Shown: positions 16,023 to 25,301 of the stretch, piece after piece | Position numbering within the stretch: position 1 is the stretch's first letter | Layout of the letters: each line of letters starts with the position of its first letter | Assembly: GCF_006714895.1 (NCBI RefSeq) | Contig: NZ_VFME01000001.1 | Span: 248,001 to 312,000, forward strand | DNA: 64,000 nt | Direction: 5' to 3' | From: Gramella sp. Hel_I_59 | GTDB taxonomy: Bacteria; Bacteroidota; Bacteroidia; Flavobacteriales; Flavobacteriaceae | Made by a program: the position numbers and the translations under genes | Notes under the pieces: generated by a model | Told to the model about the DNA's origin: nothing | The model's database searches: none | What the model saw: only the letters and a program-made list of their open reading frames with translations

Positions 16023-17540
16023 TTATCCCAACGTTTCAATGGCTTTAGTGAGCCTGCTTAAAGTTTGTTGTTTTCCAATATAACTTGCGATCTCGTAAAC
16101 GTCTGGACCTTGTAATGCTCCAACCAGTGCGAGACGTAAAGGCATCATCACTTTTCCAAAACCAATCTCCTTACTTTTGATCCAGTTTTTGACTTCAGCC
16201 TGTAGTTGTTCGGTTTCAAAATTATCCTGTCCTTCCAGGAAGGTTTTTAATTCGTTCATCAATTCTGCTGAACCTTCTTTCCATGCCTTTTTTGCATCTT
16301 TTGGCTCGAAAGAAGTAGGGGAGACGAAGAAGAAATATCCCTGATCCCAGAGATCTTCTACAAACACTGCTCTTTCTTTGATCAAGGAAACAACGTTCTT
16401 AACATAGGATTCTTCTACCACGATCTCTTTTTCCTTCAGGATCTTTTGAAATTCCTTTGTAACCTGCGATTCATCTGCTTCCTGCATATAATGCTGCTGG
16501 AACCATTTTGTTTTTTCCGGATCAAATTTAGCACCGCCTTTATGAACTCGTTCCAGTTCAAAAGATTTCGTTAACTCGTCAAGACTAAAGAATTCCTGCT
16601 CTGTTCCAGGGTTCCAGCCTAAAAATGCCAGCATGTTTACTACCGCTTCTGGGTAATAACCTTCTTCTTTGTATCCTGTAGAAACATCGCCAGATGCTGG
16701 ATCTTTCCACTCAAGAGGAAATACCGGGAAACCCATTTTTTCACCATCTCTTTTGCTCAATTTCCCTTTACCCTGAGGTTTCAGAATAAGTGGTAAATGA
16801 GCAAATTCTGGAGCGGTCCATCCAAACGCACGATATAGCATATAGTGTAGAGCCAGAGAAGGCAGCCATTCTTCACCACGAATTACATGTGTGATCTCCA
16901 TTAAATGATCATCCACGATATTGGCGAGGTGATAAGTTGGCATTCCATCACTCTTAAATAGAACCTTATCATCCAGAATATTGGAATCAATTTCCATATC
17001 CCCACGAATCACATCCTTTAAATGCAAGGTTTCATCCTGCGGAGATTTAAACCTGATTACATAAGCATCCCCGTTTTCAATTTTCTCCTTTGTCTCTTCG
17101 GAAGAGAGGGTAAGGGAATTATTGAGCTTTTCCCTGTTATGCCAGTTATAAATAAAGGTTTTACCCTTTTCTTCATGATCCTTTCTATGTGCATCCAGCT
17201 CTTCTGAAGTATCAAAAGCATAGTAAGCATTTCCAGATGCTATCAATTCTTCTGCATAAGAGCGATACTTGTCTTTTCTCTCGCTCTGCCGGTACGGTCC
17301 GAAACCTTTTTCCTTGCCCGGTCCTTCATCGTAAGGGATTCCGCACCAATTTAGGGATTCGATAATATAATCTTCAGCTCCATCTACGTACCTGTTTTGA
17401 TCGGTATCTTCAATACGAAGAACGAAATCACCACCATGTTTTTTGGCAAATAGATAATTGTATAAAGCGGTTCTTACACCACCAATATGTAATGGTCCCG
17501 TAGGGCTCGGAGCAAATCTTACTCTAACTTTAGAAGACAT
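16023..17540 (-). CDS. gltX: Glutamyl-tRNA synthetase
   Basis: Class Ib synthetase attaching glutamate to tRNA-Glu. It has 505 residues, the normal length. The HIGH-type motif is LHIGG at residues 17-21 (FAPSPTGPLHIGGVRTALYN) and the KMSKS-type motif is KLSKR at 260-264. The C-terminal third is the helical anticodon-binding domain. Because a separate glnS is present, this enzyme is probably discriminating. A -7 promoter element is 18 nt upstream of the ATG, and a strong terminator follows the stop. Confidence 0.96.
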   Translation of the reverse strand: MSSKVRVRFAPSPTGPLHIGGVRTALYNYLFAKKHGGDFVLRIEDTDQNRYVDGAEDYIIESLNWCGIPYDEGPGKEKGFGPYRQSERKDKYRSYAEELIASGNAYYAFDTSEELDAHRKDHEEKGKTFIYNWHNREKLNNSLTLSSEETKEKIENGDAYVIRFKSPQDETLHLKDVIRGDMEIDSNILDDKVLFKSDGMPTYHLANIVDDHLMEITHVIRGEEWLPSLALHYMLYRAFGWTAPEFAHLPLILKPQGKGKLSKRDGEKMGFPVFPLEWKDPASGDVSTGYKEEGYYPEAVVNMLAFLGWNPGTEQEFFSLDELTKSFELERVHKGGAKFDPEKTKWFQQHYMQEADESQVTKEFQKILKEKEIVVEESYVKNVVSLIKERAVFVEDLWDQGYFFFVSPTSFEPKDAKKAWKEGSAELMNELKTFLEGQDNFETEQLQAEVKNWIKSKEIGFGKVMMPLRLALVGALQGPDVYEIASYIGKQQTLSRLTKAIETLG

Positions 17541-17558
17541 AAAAAGTGAATTTTAGAG

Positions 17559-17566
17559 CAAAGATA
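17559..17566 (-). promoter_or_regulatory. -7 promoter element (TAnnTTTG) for gltX
   Basis: Reads TATCTTTG on the - strand and predicts a leader of about 13 nt before the ATG at 17540. A TTTAG sequence lies about 20 nt upstream in the -33 position. Confidence 0.55.
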
Positions 17567-17651
17567 CAACCTTATTCAAGCAATCCTAAACTCAGTCAAC
17601 TACTAATTAAAGTGTCTTAATTGTCGTATTTTTAAACAAACTATAGAATTA

Positions 17652-20600
17652 GTGACCAGCAATTTTGACCGCATACTTTCCAGGCTTGATGCTTTCGTTC
17701 GAAAATATTACTTCAGCCAGATCCTAAAGGGCATGATGCTCTTTGCAGGTATTGGGTTGTTATATTTTCTCATTACCTCAAGCCTCGAGCACTTTTTCTG
17801 GTTTAATGAATCTGTGAGAGCATTCCTATTCTGGTTATTTATCGCAATTGAAATTGCCCTGTTCTTTTACTTTATTGGGATTCCTCTTTCGAAGCTATTT
17901 AAACTTCGGAAGGGAATAGATAAAGAACAAGCTTCAAAAATTATAGGGATACATTTTCAAGAAATAGGGGATAGGCTACTCAATTTATTGCAACTGGATC
18001 ATACTTCTGAAAGATCTGAATTACTTATTGCAAGCATTGATCAAAAAGCTGAAAATTTAAAGATCTTTAATTTTTCTGAAGCAGTTGAGCTAAAGAAAAA
18101 CCGCAAATATTTACCGCTTGTAATTCTTCCTGTCCTGATCATATTTGCTTTGTGGATCTCTAACAACTCACATGTTTTCACTGAAGGTTTTAATCGAATA
18201 AGTAATTATGATCAGGCATATGAACAGCCAGCTCCATTTCAATTTTTAGTTCTGAATGATAGACTGGAAACATTTCAGAATTCAGATTTCGAATTGTTAG
18301 TACAAATTGAAGGAAACCAGATTCCTGAAGAGTTAAATCTCATTACAGATGACTACAAACGTGTACTGACTGCTGAAGGGGATGGACGCTTTGTATATAA
18401 GTTTGAAAACGTAGACAACTCTCTAAACTTCAAATTGATTGGCGCAGGTATAAGTTCCAGGACTTATAAGTTGAAGGTTTTGGCACTACCGTTGATCACA
18501 AATATGAAAGTTGAGGTGAACTACCCTAATTATCTAAATCTAGATAATCAGGTATTCAAAGGTATAGGATCCTTTCAGGTGCCTGAAGGGTCGAAATTAT
18601 CCTGGAACTTCTCAACTGTAGCCACAGATTTTGTACAATTTGAAAGTAAAGACTCAATCCGCAACCTCCCAGTGAATATGAATCAAGCTGATATTGAACA
18701 ACAAATATTTAGAAATTTTGATTATTCCGTCAGTTCGTCCAATTCCTATAAATCTGAATATGAAAAGTTAGATTATCAAATTGAAGTTGTGCGTGATCTT
18801 CACCCGGAGATAGATGTGCAAAGCACAAGAGATAGCTTGGACTCACAACAGACTTACATAAAAGGTAGGGTAGAGGATGATCATGGACTCTCAAGATTGC
18901 AGCTGGTTTATTATCCGCAAGATTCGATTCAGAAAAAACGGACTCAAAAGTTAGATATTAGCACAGCTCTTGTGGATGAATTCTATTACAGCTTTCCAAA
19001 CGAATTGGAACTTGAACCTGGTATATCATATTCCTATTATTTTGAAGTGTTCGATAATGATGGGGTAAATGGAGCTAAATCCAGCAGGTCAGAGATCCTT
19101 AATTACAGAAAGATCACCCAGGCTGAAAGAGAAGATCAAAACCTGGAGAAACAACAAAATTCTATCGAGAAGATTTCCGAAGAACTGGAAGATTTCAGAA
19201 AGGATTCGAATGAACTTGAGGAGCTACAAAGGATAGACAAGGAAAACAGTAGTTTGAATTACAATGAGAAGCAACGCCTGGATCAATTTTTAGAAAGGCA
19301 AAAGATTCAGAATGAGCTCATGCAAAAGCATAGCAAGCAGCTTCAGGAAAGCATAGAAGAACAATCTACTGAGGAACCATCTTCAGATAAAGAAGATTTA
19401 AGACAAAGGCTCGAAGAGAACGAAAATAGTCTGAAAGAGAATGAGAAATTATTAAAGGAACTTCAGGAGTATTCTGATAAAATCCAGAAAGAAGAACTTG
19501 GAGATAAGTTGGAAGATCTGGCTAAGAAGAACAAAAACAATGAGCGCAACCTTGAACAGCTTTTAGAATTAACCAAGCGTTATTATATTGAAGAGAAACA
19601 GCAAAAAATAGCAAGAGACCTGGATCGTCTGGCAGATGAACAGGAGAAAATCTCGAACGAATCTGAATCAACTATAGAAGAGCAGGAAAGCTTAAATAAT
19701 GAGTTCGATAAAATTCGGAAGCAAATGGATTCATTATCCAAGGATAATGACCAATTAAAGAAACCAAAATCCTTAGCTCGCGATGAAGCGATAGAAGAGG
19801 AAATTTCAGAAGACCAAAAAAAGGCATCGGAAAAATTACAACAGCAGAAGAATGCCAGCCAGGAACAAAAGAAGGCTGCCAAGAAAATGCGAGAATTAAG
19901 TTCTAAGATGCAACAAGCCGGAATGCAGGCAGAGATGCAGAAGTTGGAAGCTGATGCTAAAGTATTACGTGAAATTCTGAATAATCTGGTGAGATTTTCT
20001 TTAATACAGGAAGAACTGCTAGAGGACTTTAAAAGTATCAAACAAACAAGTCCAGCTTATGCGAACAAATTAAATGATCAAAGTGAACTAAGGGAAAACT
20101 TTGAACATATTGATGACAGTATTTACAGTCTTGCACTGCAAAATCCAATGTTCTCAAGTAAGATAACTTCCAAACTTACAGATATAGATTTTGATATAGA
20201 AAAGTCGCTGGAACGTTTAGCTGAAAATCAAATAGGTCAGGGTACCGCTAGTCAGCAATATGTTGTCACCGGGGCAAATGATCTTGCAGTCATGCTTTCT
20301 GATGTTCTGGATTCTATGCAGGATATGATGTCCAATCCGCAATCTGGTTCTGGTGATGGACAGGAATTTCAATTGCAACAGATCATCGATGAACAAAAAG
20401 AACTTCAGCAGGATATGCAACAAAACATGGAAATTCCTGATAGATCCGGGATGCCTAGTCAGAAAAATTCTGGTGAGATATTTGAAATTTATAAACGTCA
20501 GCAAAACATCAGAAGGAAACTAGATGAATTAATGGAAAATGGCGCATCTAACGCTCTCGAGAAGAAGATGGAACAAATCGAGGAGGATCTTTTGGAGAAG

Positions 20601-20864
20601 GGTTTGGATGGGAAAACCCTGGAAAGAATGAAGCAGCTGGATTATGAATTAATGAAAATGAAGAGCGCTGCGCAAAAACAGGGATTTGATAATAAGAGGA
20701 AAGCAAACACGAATACCCTGAACTATGAGAACAGGCTTCAAAACCAGATAAATACCGCTAAAGAATATTTCCAATCAACTGAAATTTTAAACAGACAAGT
20801 CTTACCTTTGCAGCAAATTTATAGATCTAAGGTTAAGGAATATTTTGGTGAAAGGAACGATTAA
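17652..20864 (+). CDS. DUF4175 family protein, very large membrane-anchored coiled-coil protein
   Basis: Protein of 1070 residues starting at GTG. Two or three N-terminal transmembrane helices (about 25-45, 52-75 and a third near 155-170) precede an extracytoplasmic beta-rich part (about 185-480). A very long Glu/Gln/Lys/Asn-rich coiled-coil (about 485-790) and a Gln/Met-rich C-terminal part complete it. The architecture resembles DUF4175 proteins of Bacteroidota and Proteobacteria, whose function is not established. Its 3' end overlaps the ybeY start by about 17 nt, placing it at the head of a ybeY-mnmG operon. A structural role in the envelope is inference. Confidence 0.85.
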   Translation: MTSNFDRILSRLDAFVRKYYFSQILKGMMLFAGIGLLYFLITSSLEHFFWFNESVRAFLFWLFIAIEIALFFYFIGIPLSKLFKLRKGIDKEQASKIIGIHFQEIGDRLLNLLQLDHTSERSELLIASIDQKAENLKIFNFSEAVELKKNRKYLPLVILPVLIIFALWISNNSHVFTEGFNRISNYDQAYEQPAPFQFLVLNDRLETFQNSDFELLVQIEGNQIPEELNLITDDYKRVLTAEGDGRFVYKFENVDNSLNFKLIGAGISSRTYKLKVLALPLITNMKVEVNYPNYLNLDNQVFKGIGSFQVPEGSKLSWNFSTVATDFVQFESKDSIRNLPVNMNQADIEQQIFRNFDYSVSSSNSYKSEYEKLDYQIEVVRDLHPEIDVQSTRDSLDSQQTYIKGRVEDDHGLSRLQLVYYPQDSIQKKRTQKLDISTALVDEFYYSFPNELELEPGISYSYYFEVFDNDGVNGAKSSRSEILNYRKITQAEREDQNLEKQQNSIEKISEELEDFRKDSNELEELQRIDKENSSLNYNEKQRLDQFLERQKIQNELMQKHSKQLQESIEEQSTEEPSSDKEDLRQRLEENENSLKENEKLLKELQEYSDKIQKEELGDKLEDLAKKNKNNERNLEQLLELTKRYYIEEKQQKIARDLDRLADEQEKISNESESTIEEQESLNNEFDKIRKQMDSLSKDNDQLKKPKSLARDEAIEEEISEDQKKASEKLQQQKNASQEQKKAAKKMRELSSKMQQAGMQAEMQKLEADAKVLREILNNLVRFSLIQEELLEDFKSIKQTSPAYANKLNDQSELRENFEHIDDSIYSLALQNPMFSSKITSKLTDIDFDIEKSLERLAENQIGQGTASQQYVVTGANDLAVMLSDVLDSMQDMMSNPQSGSGDGQEFQLQQIIDEQKELQQDMQQNMEIPDRSGMPSQKNSGEIFEIYKRQQNIRRKLDELMENGASNALEKKMEQIEEDLLEKGLDGKTLERMKQLDYELMKMKSAAQKQGFDNKRKANTNTLNYENRLQNQINTAKEYFQSTEILNRQVLPLQQIYRSKVKEYFGERND

Positions 20865-21279
20865 TTTTTTCAATGAAAACAACTTCAGCCTGAAGGATGA
20901 AGAACTATTTCAAAACTGGTTATTCAGGCTTGCTGAATCTGAGCATAAAAATATAGGCGAGATCAATTATATTTTCTGTGATGATGATTACTTGTTGGAG
21001 ATTAACCGGAATTATTTAGATCACGATACCTATACAGATATTATCAGTTTTGATAATACTGTTGGTAATTCCCTCAATGGGGATATTTTCATTAGTACAG
21101 AAAGAGTAGAGGAGAATGCTGCAGATTATAATGTGGATTTTCTTCAGGAGCTGAAACGAGTTATCGCGCACGGTATGTTACATTTTTGCGGATATAAGGA
21201 TAAGTCTGAAAGTGAGAGTGATTTAATGCGACGTAAGGAAGACGAGAAAATCAAAATGTTCCACGTGGAACATTCGTAA
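20848..21279 (+). CDS. ybeY: Endoribonuclease YbeY (rRNA maturation factor)
   Basis: Metal-dependent endoribonuclease needed for 16S rRNA 3' maturation and ribosome quality control. About 143 residues. The UPF0054 motif is AHGMLHFCGYKDKSE: two His ligands are kept (HGMLH), but the third position of the usual HGxLHLxGYDH motif is Asp instead of His. I recall the same GYKDK form from other Flavobacteriia. The start is GTG 20848 (TTG 20845 also possible), inside the 3' end of the DUF4175 gene. A parS palindrome is embedded in its last codons. Confidence 0.92.
   Translation: MKGTINFFNENNFSLKDEELFQNWLFRLAESEHKNIGEINYIFCDDDYLLEINRNYLDHDTYTDIISFDNTVGNSLNGDIFISTERVEENAADYNVDFLQELKRVIAHGMLHFCGYKDKSESESDLMRRKEDEKIKMFHVEHS
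21255..21274. promoter_or_regulatory. parS: parS centromere site 1 (ParB binding)
   Basis: Perfect 20-bp palindrome AATGTTCCACGTGGAACATT containing the 16-bp parS core TGTTCCACGTGGAACA at 21257-21272. The core differs by a single base from the B. subtilis parS consensus (TGTTCCACGTGAAACA). It encodes codons near the C-terminus of YbeY. A second copy of the core lies at 23175. Confidence 0.85.
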
Positions 21280-21294
21280 TGAAAAGGGGATTTT

Positions 21295-23166
21295 ATGTTC
21301 GATAAAGAATATGATGTTATAGTAATTGGAGCTGGACACGCAGGAAGTGAAGCTGCCGCCGCTGCCGCTAATATGGGCAGTAGTACGCTTTTAATTACAA
21401 TGAATTTGCAGAATATCGCTCAGATGAGTTGTAATCCTGCTATGGGAGGTATAGCAAAAGGTCAGATCGTAAGAGAAATAGATGCAATGGGTGGGTACAG
21501 TGGTATTGTAAGTGATACCAGTGCTATTCAGTTTAAAATGTTGAATAAATCCAAAGGACCTGCAATGTGGAGTCCGCGTGTGCAAAGTGATCGTATGCGT
21601 TTTGCTGAGGACTGGCGTTTAAAGTTGGAGCAAACTCCAAATCTTGATTTTTATCAGGAAATGGTAGCAGGTTTGATTATCGAAAATGATAAGATAACAG
21701 GGGTAAGAACTTCCCTAGGTCTGGAAGTTCGTTCCAAATCTGTTATATGTACAAATGGAACATTTCTAAACGGACTCATCCATATAGGTGATAAGCAATT
21801 TGGAGGCGGTAGAGCAGGGGAAAGAGCTGCAACCGGTATTACTAAAGATCTGATCGACGTAGGATTTGAAGCTGGAAGAATGAAGACAGGAACTCCTCCG
21901 CGTGTGGATGGTAGATCTCTCGATTATTCTAAAATGACCGAGCAACCTGGTGATGTAATCCCTTCTAAATTCTCTTATTCAGATGAGACTAAGCCTTTGG
22001 AAAAACAACGTAGTTGTTACATGACTTACACTTCTAATGAAGTGCACGAGATACTAAAGGATGGTTTTGATCGATCTCCTATGTTTAACGGACGTATAAA
22101 AAGTCTCGGTCCTAGATACTGTCCTTCCATAGAAGACAAGATCAATAGATTTGCAGATAAGGACAGACATCAGTTATTTGTAGAACCCGAAGGTTGGAAT
22201 ACCGTAGAAGTCTATGTGAATGGGTTTTCAACTTCACTTCCAGAAGATGTTCAGTTTAAAGCCTTAAGATCTGTGGCGGGATTTGAGAATGTGAAATTCT
22301 TCAGGCCAGGTTACGCAATAGAATATGATTATTTTCCACCAACTCAGTTGAAGCATACCCTGGAGACGAAGTTGATTGATGGTTTATATTTTGCGGGTCA
22401 GATTAATGGAACAACAGGATATGAGGAAGCGGCTTGCCAGGGCATGATGGCTGGTATTAATGCCGCTCTAAAAGTTCAGGAAAAAGATGAATTTATTCTG
22501 AAGCGTAACGAGGCATATATTGGGGTCCTTATAGATGATCTAATAACAAAGGGTACAGAAGAACCTTATAGAATGTTTACTTCAAGAGCGGAGTATAGAA
22601 CTTTATTAAGACAGGATAATGCCGATTTCAGGTTAACCGAAAAATCTTATAATATCGGTTTAGCTTCTGTAGAGCGGATGAGGAAAATGGAAGAAAAGAA
22701 AGAAAAATCTTTTAAGTTTGTTCAGCATTTGAAGGATCTAAGTGTCATCCCGGCAGAAGCAAATCCTGTTCTGGAAACTCGAAATTCTTCTCCCATGAAA
22801 CAAAGTGATAAGGTCTTTAAGGTTTTTTCAAGACCACAAATCACGATGGAAGATGTGCGCAGTTTTTCTGGCGTAAATGAGTTTATAGTTGAGAATGATC
22901 TCAACACCGAAATGATAGAGCAAACCGAAATTCAGGTTAAATACTCAGGATACATTGAGAAGGAGAAAAACAATGCCGACAAATTAAATCGTTTGGAGAA
23001 TGTTCGTATTCCATCAAACTTTGATTATTCCAGTATAAAAAGTATGTCATACGAAGCGAGAGAGAAACTCAAGAAAGTACAACCTGCTACCGTTTCTCAA
23101 GCCTCTAGAATTAGTGGAGTAAGTCCTAACGATATTTCAGTATTATTGGTTTACATGGGTCGGTAA
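21295..23166 (+). CDS. mnmG: tRNA uridine-5-carboxymethylaminomethyl modification enzyme MnmG
   Basis: FAD-binding subunit that, with the GTPase MnmE, installs the (carboxymethyl)aminomethyl group at C5 of wobble U34 in certain tRNAs. It has 623 residues, the usual length. The N-terminal dinucleotide-binding motif is VIGAGHAGSEAA; the family signatures CNPAMGGIAKGQIVREIDAMGG and GTFLNGLIHIG are present; and the C-terminal helical domain for MnmE and tRNA contact is intact. It follows ybeY by 15 nt. The gene is bracketed by two parS sites. In many bacteria mnmG (gidA) lies near the replication origin. Confidence 0.97.
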   Translation: MFDKEYDVIVIGAGHAGSEAAAAAANMGSSTLLITMNLQNIAQMSCNPAMGGIAKGQIVREIDAMGGYSGIVSDTSAIQFKMLNKSKGPAMWSPRVQSDRMRFAEDWRLKLEQTPNLDFYQEMVAGLIIENDKITGVRTSLGLEVRSKSVICTNGTFLNGLIHIGDKQFGGGRAGERAATGITKDLIDVGFEAGRMKTGTPPRVDGRSLDYSKMTEQPGDVIPSKFSYSDETKPLEKQRSCYMTYTSNEVHEILKDGFDRSPMFNGRIKSLGPRYCPSIEDKINRFADKDRHQLFVEPEGWNTVEVYVNGFSTSLPEDVQFKALRSVAGFENVKFFRPGYAIEYDYFPPTQLKHTLETKLIDGLYFAGQINGTTGYEEAACQGMMAGINAALKVQEKDEFILKRNEAYIGVLIDDLITKGTEEPYRMFTSRAEYRTLLRQDNADFRLTEKSYNIGLASVERMRKMEEKKEKSFKFVQHLKDLSVIPAEANPVLETRNSSPMKQSDKVFKVFSRPQITMEDVRSFSGVNEFIVENDLNTEMIEQTEIQVKYSGYIEKEKNNADKLNRLENVRIPSNFDYSSIKSMSYEAREKLKKVQPATVSQASRISGVSPNDISVLLVYMGR

Positions 23167-23174
23167 TTTGCTCA

Positions 23175-23190
23175 TGTTCCACGTGGAACA
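23175..23190. promoter_or_regulatory. parS: parS centromere site 2 (ParB binding)
   Basis: Perfect 16-bp palindrome TGTTCCACGTGGAACA, identical to the core of site 1 and 1.9 kb from it. It lies in the short spacer between mnmG and the methyltransferase gene, so it is not constrained by coding. Confidence 0.85.
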
Positions 23191-23199
23191 ATTAGAATT

Positions 23200-24060
23200 T
23201 TGATAGAATCAAATCAAATAAAATCAGCTCCGGAAACGCGGGAAGTTATACTTACCTGTAAAGATCACCTTGTATCGCAGGAGAACTTTTCTATATTAGA
23301 AAGTGAGTCTGGAATATTGTGTACTTCTCCAGTTCCAGAAAATTTACCTGCATATTATGAAAGTGATAGGTATATTTCTCACACAGATTCAGAAGAAAAT
23401 TTTCAGGACAAGATCTATCAATTTGTAAAATCTAAAATGCTTTTAAAAAAAGCAAAGTGGATTGAACAGGAAACGGCAGGTTGTAAACTTCTGGATTACG
23501 GAGCGGGCACAGGAGATTTTCTTGCTCACATGCAAAATAGAAACTGGAATGTATTTGGTATGGAACCAAACGAAGATGCTAGGGCCTTAGCTTCGAAAAA
23601 AGGAATTACTATTGAAGACAACCTGGATAAGTTGGAGGCTAGATCATTTGATGTAATTACCCTCTGGCATGTACTGGAACATATTCCAGATTACGAGGAA
23701 GTGCTGAAAAGACTGGTGGCTAAATTAAACAAAAATGGGCTTCTTATTATTGCAGTTCCTAATCATAGATCTTATGATGCTTATTACTATCAAAATTATT
23801 GGGCTGCCTGGGACGTTCCAAGACATCTATGGCATTTTTCGAGAAGTGGTATTTCTCAGCTTTTAAAAAAGAACAACCTTATAGAGGTTTGTGAAAAACC
23901 ATTAATTTTCGATTCGTTTTATGTAAGTCTATTAAGCGAGGAGAATCAAAAACAGAAGCCTTCTAAAATAAATGCATTTTGGCGCGGTCTAATTTCGAAC
24001 TTCAAGGCAAGGTCTACCGGAGAGTACTCTTCCATTGCTTATTTCTACAGAAAATCATAA
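23200..24060 (+). CDS. Class I SAM-dependent methyltransferase
   Basis: Protein of 286 residues starting at TTG 23200. The N-terminal part (about 1-75) contains CKDHLVSQENF and an ENLPAYYESDRYISHTD segment typical of a Bacteroidota methyltransferase family. The Rossmann SAM-binding core follows: motif I LLDYGAGTGDFL (about 98-109), acidic loop MEPNEDA, and motif DVITLWHVLEHI resembling UbiE/Methyltransf_11/23 members. It lies 34 nt after mnmG across a parS site. The acceptor is unknown; sugar, lipid or small-molecule methylation are all possible. Confidence 0.88.
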   Translation: MIESNQIKSAPETREVILTCKDHLVSQENFSILESESGILCTSPVPENLPAYYESDRYISHTDSEENFQDKIYQFVKSKMLLKKAKWIEQETAGCKLLDYGAGTGDFLAHMQNRNWNVFGMEPNEDARALASKKGITIEDNLDKLEARSFDVITLWHVLEHIPDYEEVLKRLVAKLNKNGLLIIAVPNHRSYDAYYYQNYWAAWDVPRHLWHFSRSGISQLLKKNNLIEVCEKPLIFDSFYVSLLSEENQKQKPSKINAFWRGLISNFKARSTGEYSSIAYFYRKS

Positions 24061-24254
24061 ATAAGCTTGTTTTAGCCATTTTAAGAGCAGTTGATATATT
24101 TATATTAAGTTGATCCTATAAAATTGCCTAGAGTCTCTTAAAACGAATCTAAAGACTTCATTTCTTATAGATTAATTTTATAATGAATAAATTTTAGATT
24201 AATCTTATCGATAACAACTATTCAAACTCCTATTTCACTCTAAGATTAGTTTCT

Positions 24255-24262
24255 TACCTTTG
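24255..24262 (+). promoter_or_regulatory. -7 promoter element (TAnnTTTG) for the OmpH-like gene
   Basis: TACCTTTG, 19 nt before the ATG at 24282, in an AT-rich 221-bp spacer with no gene. A TTTC in the -33 region is only a weak match. A 10-bp palindrome AGATTAATCT lies further upstream (24196-24205). Confidence 0.5.
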
Positions 24263-24281
24263 CCAATCAAATTTTTTAACT

Positions 24282-24833
24282 ATGATCAAAAAAGTTTTCG
24301 GAATTGCTGCAGTTGCAATTTTAATGGTATCATGTAACGAGCAAAAAACAGCTTATGTAGATACTAAAGTATTAGTACAGGAATATAAAGAAATGAAAGA
24401 AGTGGAAGCTGAGTTCACTTCCAAATCAGATTCTGTTCGTCAACAACTTGATTCTGTAGCAAAATCTTTTCAGGAAGAAGTTCAGGCTTACCAGTCTGAA
24501 ATGAATTCCATGTCTGATGCACAAAGACAGGAAAAGGAACGTACGCTTATGCAAAAACAGCAAATGCTACAACAACAACAGCAAATGCAAAGTAACCGTC
24601 TTAGAGAGCAAAGTACGGCTGCTATGGATTCTTTAGTTGAAAAGGTTAAGGGATACGTGAAAGACTACGGAAAGGATAATGGTTATACTTATATTTTTGG
24701 TTCCAATGAATCTGCAAATATTATGTATGCTGAAGAAGGTCTTGATATTACTCAGGATGTTTTAGCTGAATTGAACGAGCAATACGGTGGAGCTGATGTT
24801 GCTACTGAAGAAAACGAAGAAGTAGAAGACTAA
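24282..24833 (+). CDS. OmpH/Skp family periplasmic chaperone-like lipoprotein
   Basis: Protein of 183 residues with a lipoprotein signal (LMVSC, Cys18), followed by a long Gln/Met/Glu-rich helical hairpin (about 40-125, with a poly-Gln segment MLQQQQQMQ) and a C-terminal strand region (about 130-165, YTYIFGSNESANIMYAEEGLDIT) that matches the OmpH/Skp family. Skp holds unfolded outer-membrane proteins in the periplasm; lipid anchoring here is a deviation from soluble Skp. It is monocistronic, with its own promoter and a strong terminator. The acidic tail has no known role. Confidence 0.9.
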   Translation: MIKKVFGIAAVAILMVSCNEQKTAYVDTKVLVQEYKEMKEVEAEFTSKSDSVRQQLDSVAKSFQEEVQAYQSEMNSMSDAQRQEKERTLMQKQQMLQQQQQMQSNRLREQSTAAMDSLVEKVKGYVKDYGKDNGYTYIFGSNESANIMYAEEGLDITQDVLAELNEQYGGADVATEENEEVED

Positions 24834-24854
24834 ATTCTACAAATACTTATACAT

Positions 24855-24884
24855 AAAAAGGCTCCTAAATAGGAGCCTTTTTTT
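24855..24884. terminator. Bidirectional Rho-independent terminator (ompH-like / DoxX)
   Basis: Stem AAAAAGGCTCCTA / TAGGAGCCTTTTT with a two-base loop, with A-run and T-run on either side. It lies between the convergent OmpH-like and DoxX genes. Confidence 0.87.
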
Positions 24885-24899
24885 ATTTAAAAATCTTTT

Positions 24900-25295
24900 T
24901 TAATTCATTAACCAGACACCCAAGATGCATACGATAAAGTATCCGGTAAGCGTAAAAGCTCCTGCATAATCTTTAGCCACTCTCTGTCCAAATAATAGCA
25001 TAAGCAAAGTGACACATGCGAGAATGGAAGCTAGCAGTCCTAAATCAGAATTACCGCTGGATATTAATGTGTAGATACCTGCAATCGCAAGAAATCCTAC
25101 AATGACTTCGATAACCAGGATAATTCCAACCATGAGGGGCACCATTCCTGCCAGAAAGGTTTTTGAGAAATGTTCCTTCAGCCAACCAGTATTTCCATTC
25201 CAGTCCATCATCTTATCAACACCAGATTGTAAGAATGTAATAAGAATGAATAGCAGTATTAGAATCTCAGTGATATAGGTATTCAGATTTTCCAT
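24900..25295 (-). CDS. DoxX family membrane protein
   Basis: Inner-membrane protein of 131 residues with four hydrophobic helices (about 7-24, 48-75, 83-102, 110-130) and a short soluble loop (DKMMDWNGNTGWLKEHFSKTFLAG) after the first helix, as in DoxX/DUF417-type proteins. DoxX family members are linked to respiratory or redox functions, but the activity of this one is unknown. It starts 6 nt after the holB stop, so it is co-transcribed with holB. Confidence 0.82.
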   Translation of the reverse strand: MENLNTYITEILILLFILITFLQSGVDKMMDWNGNTGWLKEHFSKTFLAGMVPLMVGIILVIEVIVGFLAIAGIYTLISSGNSDLGLLASILACVTLLMLLFGQRVAKDYAGAFTLTGYFIVCILGVWLMN

Positions 25296-25301
25296 AATTC
25301 G

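Noticed and set aside
19583..20041. 152-codon open frame antisense to the DUF4175 gene
   Set aside because: It is Ser/Cys/Phe-rich, as expected when the opposite strand encodes a Glu/Lys/Gln coiled coil; no evidence of a real gene.
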